The notes beneath the pieces are model-generated. The model worked only from the letters and a program-made list of their open reading frames with translations, was not told where the DNA came from and ran no database searches. Of a DNA stretch of 7,673 bases, positions 1 to 5,452 are shown one piece after another. The stretch is from positions 1-7,673 of the forward strand of contig CAIQMU010000008.1 of assembly GCA_903873095.1 (NCBI GenBank). Reading direction: 5' to 3'. A program made the position numbers and the translations under genes. Positions within the stretch are counted from its first letter, which is position 1. Each line of letters starts with the position of its first letter. The stretch comes from an uncultured bacterium (GTDB lineage: Bacteria > Patescibacteriota > Minisyncoccia > Phycocordibacterales > UBA1006).

Positions 1-2
1 AG

Positions 3-485
3 ATCAAATTTCCAGGAGGAACATCAGCTGATCGCTCTCACTACTGCGGAGGATTAGACTGGATCGAAACGGAAACCAGTATTGCATTTCTGATCGTACC
101 CTACAATTCCGAGATTCACAAAACTGAAGCAAGTCAAATGAAACCTCTGAATGAACACAAACTAGGCACACTCTATCGTGAGACTCATGAAGAGACTGGT
201 CGTAGCATAACACAGGAACCGTTTGAGCTCGAAGCTGCAACGGTAAGGATGCCAAATCATACTAAGTATTTCTTCCTTATTGATGGGAGAACCTGCAGAG
301 GTGAACTGCTTCAGGATGAAATAAACAAGTTCGATCCTGAAACTGGTAAGCCGATGTATCTACCCCTCGAGATATTGAACGAAGTTTTATATTTTCATCA
401 CCGCGCCCCCTTAAAAGTGGCAATAGATGAACTGTGTAAAATATCGCGCGAGTTGTGCGAAAAGGCTATGAACAAATTTGTTTAA
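3..485 (+). CDS. Nudix-like hydrolase, 5' end outside window
   Basis: The frame is open from the window edge to a TAA at 483-485, so the true start lies upstream; the ATG at 138 is internal and not the likely start. A Nudix-like helix is visible at 162-200: Glu, seven residues, then RETHEETG, matching the E-x7-RE-x-x-EE-x-G core that binds Mg2+ in Nudix pyrophosphohydrolases. The usual glycine six residues before the first Glu is Gln. A FPGG motif typical of the strand before the Nudix helix lies at about 9-20, some 49 residues before the RE pair instead of about 14, so there appears to be an insertion of roughly 35 residues. Family members cleave nucleoside diphosphate-X compounds; the substrate cannot be told here. 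The C-terminal third is helical and unassigned. A strong terminator follows 20 bases after the stop. Confidence is good that this is coding and moderate for the Nudix assignment. Confidence 0.6.
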   Translation: MKFPGGTSADRSHYCGGLDWIETETSIAFLIVPYNSEIHKTEASQMKPLNEHKLGTLYRETHEETGRSITQEPFELEAATVRMPNHTKYFFLIDGRTCRGELLQDEINKFDPETGKPMYLPLEILNEVLYFHHRAPLKVAIDELCKISRELCEKAMNKFV

Positions 486-504
486 GCCAAAATCAAACAC
501 ATTC

Positions 505-536
505 AAAGCCCTTTGATTATATCGAAGGGCTTTTTT
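505..536 (+). terminator. Rho-independent terminator after the Nudix-like gene
   Basis: The arms 505-517 and 521-533 form a 13-bp stem (one G-T wobble at 514/524) around a 3-base TAT loop, with a CCC/GGG block inside. The T-run at 531-536 completes an intrinsic terminator. It closes the upstream unit before rpmF. Confidence 0.9.
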
Positions 537-540
537 ACTT

Positions 541-588
541 GCCACCACACCTATTCTCATTTTTAAAAATGAGAATAGGTGTGGTGGC
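541..588. repeat. Perfect 48-bp palindrome, 24-bp arms with no spacer
   Basis: Bases 541-564 are the exact reverse complement of 565-588, with the centre at TTTTTAAAAA. The symmetry stops sharply on both sides. It is not an obvious terminator: no T-run follows on either strand (the bases after it read TTGCAT on +, and AAGTAAAAAA on -). It lies between the terminator of the upstream gene and the rpmF promoter, whose -35 box starts at the base after the palindrome. The role is unknown: a binding site, a mobile palindromic unit or an upstream structural element are all possible. Confidence 0.95.
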
Positions 589-616
589 TTGCATTATTTT
601 ATAATTCGTGTATAGT
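589..616 (+). promoter_or_regulatory. rpmF promoter (TTGCAT-N16-TATAGT)
   Basis: A -35 box TTGCAT (589-594) and a -10 box TATAGT (611-616) are spaced by 16 bases. The -10 ends 9 bases before the rpmF ATG at 626, so transcription should begin within a few bases of the start codon. A perfect TATAAT also exists at 600-605 but has no -35 at proper spacing apart from palindrome sequence. The hicB promoter at 4946-4973 has the same TTGCAT-N16 design. Confidence 0.65.
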
Positions 617-625
617 GTATCCATT

Positions 626-829
626 ATGGTAGTACGAATGCGTCATACAAAGTCCCAAACAGCAAGTCGCCGAAGTCATCATGCACTTACGGCTCCTAAA
701 TTTACCGTGGATGCAAAAACAGGTAGTGCGCATTTGCGTCACCGTGTTGATATGTCAACAGGAATGTACAAGGGGCGCAAGGTGATCGACGTGGTTGCTA
801 AAGTTGCTAAAAAGCAGAAAAAAGCCTAA
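626..829 (+). CDS. rpmF: Large ribosomal subunit protein bL32
   Basis: This 67-residue protein is a component of the 50S subunit. The N-terminal region with RMRHTKSQ, RRSHHAL and TAPKF, plus the later HRVD...TGMYKGRKVID block, matches bL32; the C-terminus is Lys-rich. The start at ATG 626 is chosen because it gives the usual N-terminus (MVVRMRH) and sits right behind the -10 box; a GTG at 608 would overlap the promoter. Many L32 proteins bind zinc through two CxxC pairs; here the matching positions are D29/T32 and D42/T45, so this is a cysteine-free form. There is no Shine-Dalgarno sequence. The next gene, the nusB fusion, begins 99 bases downstream with its own possible promoter and no clear terminator between them. 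Confidence 0.93.
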   Translation: MVVRMRHTKSQTASRRSHHALTAPKFTVDAKTGSAHLRHRVDMSTGMYKGRKVIDVVAKVAKKQKKA

Positions 830-844
830 ATTAATTCTAGAGGC

Positions 845-874
845 TTGAAAGGTTACGAGAGATTGGTATATACT
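845..874 (+). promoter_or_regulatory. Possible promoter for the nusB-rnc unit
   Basis: TTGAAA (845-850) and TATACT (869-874) are 18 bases apart, with TGG just before an alternative TATATA (867-872). Transcription would start near 881, giving a leader of about 48 bases before the nusB ATG. The -10 lies between the arms of an inverted repeat (852-862/876-886), which could be an operator. Read-through from rpmF is also possible. Confidence 0.5.
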
Positions 875-886
875 GTCTCTCGTAAC
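852..886. repeat. Inverted repeat around the nusB -10 box
   Basis: Perfect 11-base arms GTTACGAGAGA (852-862) and TCTCTCGTAAC (876-886) are separated by 13 bases that contain the -10 box. In RNA this could form an 11-bp hairpin, but no T-run follows, so it is a poor terminator. Its position around the promoter suggests an operator for a dimeric regulator; this is inference. Confidence 0.7.
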
Positions 887-928
887 TCATTCAATTCTTT
901 AATCTCACTAGCACCTTCTTTATTTTTT

Positions 929-1834
929 ATGGCTCATCGACATTTAGCACGCTCAATTATCATGCAGACATTATTCGATCTCGATTTTAACGGGTTCGAT
1001 GAATCACGCGTGGACGGCGCACTCGACCATTGTTTGGGTGAATTTGGCGATGGAATTGATGATCCGACATTTATTCGCGAGACTGCTCATAATATTGTTC
1101 GCAAGCAAAAAGTTCTCGATGAAATTATCGAGAAGGCTGCACCTGAATGGCCGATTGCTAAAATTTCAACGGTAGACCGAAATATTCTAAGACTTGGTTT
1201 ATATGAACTTCTGTTTGGTGATCGTGAACAAGTTCCTCCAAAAGTTGCTATCAACGAGGCTATCGAACTTGCCAAGTCGTTTGGTGGTGAAAAATCTGGT
1301 CCGTTTGTAAACGGAGTTCTTGGTGCGATCTACAAAGAGATTGGTGAACCAGGGAAAGATCAGGTTTCAAAAAAGAAATATGTTCATGAGCCACTTGATC
1401 CTTCGCAGTACCCTGTTGATATGAAAGGTGGAGCAATTGTTTTTTCAAAAGATGATACAGGAACTATCCGATTTGCGATGGTGCATGATGTGTTTGGATA
1501 TTGGACTCTTTCAAAAGGTTCAATCGAAGAAGGTGAAACACCGGAACAAGGTACGATTCGAGAATTAAAAGAAGAAATCGGACTCGATATTACGATCATT
1601 GAAAAACTTGGTGAGAACGAATATGTTGCAAATCATCCAACACGAGGAAAGGTTCGCAAGCATGTGATCTATTTCTTGGCAAAATCTGATTTTATACCAT
1701 TGGTATTGGAGTCAGGGACAGGAGGACTTAAAGATGCAAAATGGTTTGAACTTTCTGAAATTGGAGATTTAACCATGTATGACGATGTAACACAGTTGAT
1801 GGCGATGGCAATTGAAAAGATTGTAAAGATGTAA
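929..1834 (+). CDS. nusB: NusB antitermination factor fused to a Nudix hydrolase domain
   Basis: The 301-residue product has two domains. Residues 1-140 are NusB-like: an N-terminal HLARSIIMQTLFDLDF helix, the STVDRNILRLGLYELLF block (about 80-96), VAINEAIELAKSFGG and FVNGVLGAIYKE (126-136), where ordinary NusB ends. NusB binds boxA RNA with S10 and supports rRNA antitermination. After a charged linker (about 141-165), residues 166-301 are a Nudix domain: GGAIVF, YWTLSKG, and a complete Nudix box at 197-219 (G, five residues, E203, seven residues, R211-E212, E215-E216, G218, L219). The style resembles MutT/Ap4A-type hydrolases, though the substrate is unknown. The start at ATG 929 gives the normal NusB N-terminus; the longer frame back to 845 only adds 28 unrelated residues across the promoter. 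No Shine-Dalgarno is seen. rnc follows after 5 bases, so the two are surely co-transcribed. Confidence 0.88.
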   Translation: MAHRHLARSIIMQTLFDLDFNGFDESRVDGALDHCLGEFGDGIDDPTFIRETAHNIVRKQKVLDEIIEKAAPEWPIAKISTVDRNILRLGLYELLFGDREQVPPKVAINEAIELAKSFGGEKSGPFVNGVLGAIYKEIGEPGKDQVSKKKYVHEPLDPSQYPVDMKGGAIVFSKDDTGTIRFAMVHDVFGYWTLSKGSIEEGETPEQGTIRELKEEIGLDITIIEKLGENEYVANHPTRGKVRKHVIYFLAKSDFIPLVLESGTGGLKDAKWFELSEIGDLTMYDDVTQLMAMAIEKIVKM

Positions 1835-1839
1835 ACCGC

Positions 1840-2532
1840 ATGAAAGACTTCTCAGAACTTGAAAAAAAGTTAAATATTGAATTCAAAAACAAAGACTTGC
1901 TTATGCAGGCGTTTTTGCATCGTTCATATTTGAATGAAAATGCGAATATTAAAATGGCACATAATGAACGATTAGAATTTTTGGGGGATGCGGTACTTGA
2001 ACTGGTTGTGACGGATTACTTATACAAGGAATTTTCTGATAAACCAGAAGGGGAACTGACTGCGTATCGCGCAGCGCTTGTGAACACGAATTCAATTTCT
2101 GATGCGTCAAAAAAACTTGGGTTTGAAGATTACTTGTTATTGTCAAAAGGTGAAGCAAAAGATACCGGCAAAGCTCGTGCGTATATTTTGGCGAACACAT
2201 TTGAATCGTTTACGGGTGCACTTTATTTGGATCAAGGATACGGCGCCGCGCAGAAATTTATTGAAACACATTTGTTTCCGGAACTTAAAAATGTTATTGC
2301 TCAGGGACTTTGGCGTGATGCGAAATCATTTGTTCAAGAAAAATCACAAGAAAACGAGGGTGTTACACCATCATACAAAGTGTTAAACGAGAAAGGTCCT
2401 GACCATGACAAGGTGTTTACGGTCGGAATATACTTTCGTGATCAAAAAGTAGCCGAAGGGAAAGGAAGTTCAAAGCAAGAGGCAGAAACCGCCGCAGCAC
2501 GCAAGGCTCTCGAAGTTAAAAAATGGAGCTAA
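1840..2532 (+). CDS. rnc: Ribonuclease III
   Basis: This 230-residue endonuclease cuts double-stranded RNA and processes rRNA precursors. The RNase III domain holds the signature NERLEFLGDAVL at 42-53 (E43, E46, D50 equal to E. coli E38, E41, D45), PEGELTAYRAALVN at 69-82, and ILANTFESFTGALYLDQG at 116-133. In that last block E122 matches E. coli E117, but N119 stands where E. coli has the metal-binding D114. A double-stranded RNA-binding domain follows (about 160-227): DAKSFVQEKSQ, PSYKVL, GPDHDKVFTV, GKGSSKQEAETAAARKAL. The length is normal for the family. It lies 5 bases after the nusB fusion with no ribosome-binding site, suggesting coupled or leader-independent initiation, and it ends before a terminator at 2548-2571. 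Confidence 0.95.
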   Translation: MKDFSELEKKLNIEFKNKDLLMQAFLHRSYLNENANIKMAHNERLEFLGDAVLELVVTDYLYKEFSDKPEGELTAYRAALVNTNSISDASKKLGFEDYLLLSKGEAKDTGKARAYILANTFESFTGALYLDQGYGAAQKFIETHLFPELKNVIAQGLWRDAKSFVQEKSQENEGVTPSYKVLNEKGPDHDKVFTVGIYFRDQKVAEGKGSSKQEAETAAARKALEVKKWS

Positions 2533-2547
2533 TATTTTAGAAAAGGG

Positions 2548-2571
2548 AAGAGTGCCAAGGTGCTCTTTTTT
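2548..2571 (+). terminator. Terminator after rnc, overlapping the next promoter
   Basis: A stem of 2548-2556 with 2559-2567 (two adjacent wobble pairs in the middle; the innermost C-G pair must open to leave a 4-base CAAG loop) is followed by T2566-T2571. The last T of the run is the first base of the extended -10 element of the P-type ATPase promoter. Confidence 0.75.
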
Positions 2572-2579
2572 GTTATACT
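2571..2579 (+). promoter_or_regulatory. Extended -10 promoter for the P-type ATPase (TGTTATACT)
   Basis: TG-T-TATACT is a good extended -10 element and needs no -35; the -35 region falls inside the terminator hairpin and does not resemble TTGACA. The -10 ends 6 bases before the ATG at 2586, so the message should start at or within a base or two of the start codon. Confidence 0.65.
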
Positions 2580-2585
2580 AAGAAC

Positions 2586-4934
2586 ATGAACCCAGAAACA
2601 AATCTCGCAACAGGTCTTACAAAAGAAGAAGTTTTAAGATTGCCTAAAAATATTCCCGCACATACGAAAAGTGATCGGGAGCTTATGTGGGATGTTTTGA
2701 AAAGTCAGATTTTTTCATTTTTCTTTTTATTGTTGATTATTTCAGGAGTACTTTCATTTGGATTAAATCAAATAGTTGATGGAATTATTTTCATAGCAAT
2801 TGCCGTTATTAATTCAGTCATTGGTTTTTTTCAAGAATACAAAGCAACAAAAAGTACTCAGGCACTGCAGAAACTTGTGACACATATGGTAACCGTTCGC
2901 CGCGACGGAATTATTTCAGAAATTCCAAGTACTGATGTGGTGCTCGGTGATATTGTCATTTGTGAACCCGGAGATGTATTTGTATCAGACATGACTGCTC
3001 GACTTGCAACAGATGCATTTGTTGACAATTCGGTTCGCACCGGCGAAACGATGCCGGAGCAAATTTCAAGCGGGGCACAATTATTTGCCGGATCGTCACT
3101 TGTCGGCGGAACAATCGAAGCACAAGTTACCGCAATCGGTGCAGAAAGTTCAATCTTGAAATATGCAGAAAAAATTTCTGCCACAGAAAAAAGTAGTAAC
3201 TTTGAACGATTTTTAAACAGTATCAGTCGTGCGATTTTGATATTCACCATCGCGTGTTTAATATTTGTGTTTATTGGAAATGTGCTCATTGCACATTCAA
3301 TGCATTTGTCTGATTTCGTGCTGTACGCAATCTCACTTCTTGTCTCTGTTGTACCAGAACTATTACCACTGATCGTGACACTTATTTTGACGCGCGAAGC
3401 ACTTGCACTTGCGAAATCAAGTGTCCTTGTTAAAAAACTTTCGGTACTTGAAAACCTCGGCAGTATGGACTTCTTGTTTACAGACAAAACAGGAACGATC
3501 ACGCAGAATAATTTGTCAGTGCATAGCGTGATTGATATTGGTGGAATTAATGATGTCATGGGCAAAATTGCGTATTCAAATTACAAACGCACGCCGATGG
3601 ATGCTGTATTTGATGATGCGACAAAACGATTTTTACCAAGCCCAGTAACACCTGTCGATGTGACACTTTCACCATTTGAATCAACTCGAGGATTTGCAGT
3701 GTACACATTCTCTGACGGTGTGCAGATTATTCGTGGTCAGTATCCGTTTGTGGCAGGTGTTTCTGTTGCCCCACAAAGTTTTCTTGATCAGTGTAAAACA
3801 TTTGAAGGTGAAGGTTTTCGCGTAATTGCATTTGCAAAGAAAATGATCAATGACAAGACATACATCTTGCAGGGGGCTTGCATGTTCGAGGATCCGCTCA
3901 AAGACGGCATCATTGATGTCTATCACGAAATCGAAGACGCTGGAGTCGATATTAAAATTCTAACAGGGGATAGTGCGGCGGTTGCGACATATGTCAGTGG
4001 AATTTTAAATCCGAATGATATCGAAAATAACAAAGTCTATTCCATGGATTCGTGGACTGGAAAAGCTCCTGCTGATATTGAAAGTTATGAAGTCTACGCA
4101 CGCTGTAAGCCCGAACAAAAATCTGAACTCATTGATGAGTATTTGGATCACGGAGTGGTTGGGTTTATTGGTGACGGAATTAATGATGCGCTGGCACTGA
4201 AACGTGCCGATGTGGGATTTGTTGTTGATAACGCGAGTGATATTGCACGGCAATCGGCGGATGTGATTCTTCTTGAAAAAGGCCTTTCGCCGATTTTGAC
4301 CGCGATTAAAATGAGTCGGGAAGCATTCGAACACGTGCGTACGTATTTGATGTCAACTCTTTCGGGGAATATGGGAAGTCTTATTTCTCTTACGGTGATT
4401 ACGCTTTCCCTGCACGAACTACCACTTCTTCCTGTTCAGATTTTGCTCAATAATTTGCTGACTGATTTGCCATTCATTTTTTTGATTACTGATCAAATTG
4501 CGCCATCTCTTACCTTAAGGCCAACCCAAGAAAAACCAAGTTCATTCTTTACGACACTTATCTCTTTTGCTGCACTTAGTTCAGCATTTGATTTTTTGTT
4601 TTTTTATGTGTTTCGCGGATATGACATTTCAATTTTACGAACAGGATGGTTTGTGTTTGGGGTTCTTGCGCAACTCATCTTTATTTTTTCAATTCGTACA
4701 CGGTTACCTGTTTGGAAATCACCACGTATGTCGAAATTGTTTCTTTCGATTATTGTGACGTGTGGAATGGTTGCACTTGCGCTTCCGTTTATTCCGTACG
4801 TAAACCAAGTCTTCCACCTCTATACATTATCTCTTGTCCAAGTCGGCCTCATCTTTGGACTCACGGCGATTTATTTAGTTGTGAATGAGATTTTGAAGTT
4901 TGGACTTTATAGGAATAAGGGGTTGAGGGAATAA
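2586..4934 (+). CDS. P-type ATPase, MgtA-like (P3B) cation transporter
   Basis: This 782-residue integral membrane pump uses ATP, with a phospho-Asp intermediate, to move a cation. Visible motifs are the actuator TGE at 152-154, PELLP at 257-261 in the fourth membrane helix, phosphorylation site DKTGT at 300-304, TGD at 460-462 and the GDGIND hinge at 529-534. The SVLVKKLSVLENLGSMDFLFTDKTGT run, the VDNASDIARQSADVILLEK run and the LPLLPVQILLNNLLTDLP run in the sixth helix resemble bacterial MgtA Mg2+ importers most. Membrane helices lie at about 43-60, 64-83, 215-236, 244-268, 586-606 and 613-635, followed by four more hydrophobic spans, ten in all. It is shorter than E. coli MgtA (898) because of a short N-terminus and a compact nucleotide-binding domain. 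The KGA motif of that domain reads R383-G384-Q385. Mg2+ is the likely ion, but this is inference. The promoter abuts the start codon. Confidence 0.88.
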   Translation: MNPETNLATGLTKEEVLRLPKNIPAHTKSDRELMWDVLKSQIFSFFFLLLIISGVLSFGLNQIVDGIIFIAIAVINSVIGFFQEYKATKSTQALQKLVTHMVTVRRDGIISEIPSTDVVLGDIVICEPGDVFVSDMTARLATDAFVDNSVRTGETMPEQISSGAQLFAGSSLVGGTIEAQVTAIGAESSILKYAEKISATEKSSNFERFLNSISRAILIFTIACLIFVFIGNVLIAHSMHLSDFVLYAISLLVSVVPELLPLIVTLILTREALALAKSSVLVKKLSVLENLGSMDFLFTDKTGTITQNNLSVHSVIDIGGINDVMGKIAYSNYKRTPMDAVFDDATKRFLPSPVTPVDVTLSPFESTRGFAVYTFSDGVQIIRGQYPFVAGVSVAPQSFLDQCKTFEGEGFRVIAFAKKMINDKTYILQGACMFEDPLKDGIIDVYHEIEDAGVDIKILTGDSAAVATYVSGILNPNDIENNKVYSMDSWTGKAPADIESYEVYARCKPEQKSELIDEYLDHGVVGFIGDGINDALALKRADVGFVVDNASDIARQSADVILLEKGLSPILTAIKMSREAFEHVRTYLMSTLSGNMGSLISLTVITLSLHELPLLPVQILLNNLLTDLPFIFLITDQIAPSLTLRPTQEKPSSFFTTLISFAALSSAFDFLFFYVFRGYDISILRTGWFVFGVLAQLIFIFSIRTRLPVWKSPRMSKLFLSIIVTCGMVALALPFIPYVNQVFHLYTLSLVQVGLIFGLTAIYLVVNEILKFGLYRNKGLRE

Positions 4935-4945
4935 AAACAACGGAT

Positions 4946-4973
4946 TTGCATGATTTTTATATCGTGATATAAT
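4946..4973 (+). promoter_or_regulatory. hicBA promoter (TTGCAT-N16-TATAAT) with overlapping dyad
   Basis: TTGCAT (4946-4951) and a perfect TATAAT (4968-4973) are 16 bases apart, with an extended TGA at 4965-4967. The -10 ends 6 bases before the hicB ATG, implying a leaderless message. A dyad, TTATATC-GT-GATATAA (4957-4972), covers the -10 and is a plausible autoregulatory operator, as TA operons usually repress themselves. Confidence 0.72.
4957..4972. promoter_or_regulatory. Inverted repeat over the hicBA -10, candidate operator
   Basis: Seven-base arms TTATATC and GATATAA flank a GT centre. The right arm contains most of the -10 box, so a bound protein would block RNA polymerase. HicB proteins with a C-terminal DNA-binding domain act this way; this HicB seems to lack such a domain, so the binder is uncertain. 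The AT-rich composition makes chance symmetry possible. Confidence 0.4.
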
Positions 4974-4979
4974 GAGACT

Positions 4980-5228
4980 ATGAAATTGAAACCAACATTA
5001 AAATTCAATGTATTGTTTCGAGCTGAACCAGAAGGTGGTTTTACAGCAATCGTCCCTTCACTCCCAGGGTGTATTTCATATGGAAAAACTCTTGAGAAAT
5101 CACAAATGATGATCAAAGATGCTATTGAAGGATATCTTGCATCACTTCAAAAACGAAACGAAAAAATTCCAACAGACGCTGATAGTTTTATTAGCACACT
5201 CGATTTTGCTCCTCGAGAATATGCCTAA
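4980..5228 (+). CDS. hicB: HicB-family antitoxin
   Basis: This 82-residue protein has the HicB partial RNase H-like fold signature: EPEGGFTAIVPSLPGC at 16-31, G35-K-T-L, and an IKDAIEGYLASL helix around 45-56, then IPTD. HicB binds and neutralises the HicA mRNA interferase. It consists of the toxin-binding domain only; the ribbon-helix-helix or helix-turn-helix tail seen in longer HicB proteins is not present. The ATG at 4980 lies 6 bases after a perfect -10 box. The hicA frame starts inside its last codons (8-base overlap), which should couple translation and keep the two products in proportion. The order antitoxin then toxin is the reverse of E. coli hicAB, but is common in other HicBA loci. 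Confidence 0.88.
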   Translation: MKLKPTLKFNVLFRAEPEGGFTAIVPSLPGCISYGKTLEKSQMMIKDAIEGYLASLQKRNEKIPTDADSFISTLDFAPREYA

Positions 5229-5439
5229 GTTACCGGCGATGACTCCTAAAAATATTATCAAATTTCTTGAAAAACAAGGATTTGTTATTGATCATGTCAC
5301 AGGAAGTCATTATATTCTTTATAGAAAAATTGATAATAGGATGGTGACGATTCCATACCATGGGCGAGATATTGCCAAGGGAACATTGCTTTCGATTTTG
5401 GATATGGCGGGAGTAGACAGAAAAAGTTTTAGAAAATAA
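5221..5439 (+). CDS. hicA: HicA-family mRNA interferase toxin
   Basis: This 72-residue protein has the compact dsRBD-like HicA fold: PKNIIKFLEKQGF (9-21), TGSHYILYR (27-35) with the probable catalytic His30, TIPYHGRDIAKGTLLSIL (53-70) and a D...F C-terminus. HicA toxins cleave mRNA in a ribosome-independent way and stop growth until HicB masks them. The start ATG 5221 overlaps the end of hicB by 8 bases and gives MPKLPAMTP; an upstream in-frame extension to 5119 only runs across hicB. A second ATG at 5239 is possible. Four of its five Arg codons are AGA or AGG, unlike the CGN-rich neighbours, hinting at separate acquisition. There is no visible ribosome-binding site. Confidence 0.9.
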   Translation: MPKLPAMTPKNIIKFLEKQGFVIDHVTGSHYILYRKIDNRMVTIPYHGRDIAKGTLLSILDMAGVDRKSFRK

Positions 5440-5452
5440 TTTTTATACAAAT

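Noticed and set aside
541..600. The 48-bp palindrome as a rho-independent terminator
   Set aside because: There is no T-run directly after the stem on either strand, and a clear terminator already stands 5 bases upstream of it.
822..846. AAGCCT/AGGCTT 6-bp stem at the rpmF end as a terminator
   Set aside because: It has a short stem, a 13-base loop and no T-run after it; read-through into nusB is more likely.
845..928. 28-residue N-terminal extension of the nusB fusion from ATG 845
   Set aside because: The extra residues do not look like NusB and would be encoded by the promoter and inverted repeat; ATG 929 gives the usual NusB N-terminus.
2858..3565. A 235-codon open frame on the minus strand inside the ATPase gene
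   Set aside because: It lies wholly antisense to a strongly conserved ATPase frame, shows no recognisable domain and has Ser/Thr-rich composition typical of a shadow frame.
5444..5452. TATACA just before ATG 5453 as an own promoter for the membrane protein
   Set aside because: The box is weak, only 3 bases from the ATG, and has no TG or -35; co-transcription with hicBA explains expression.
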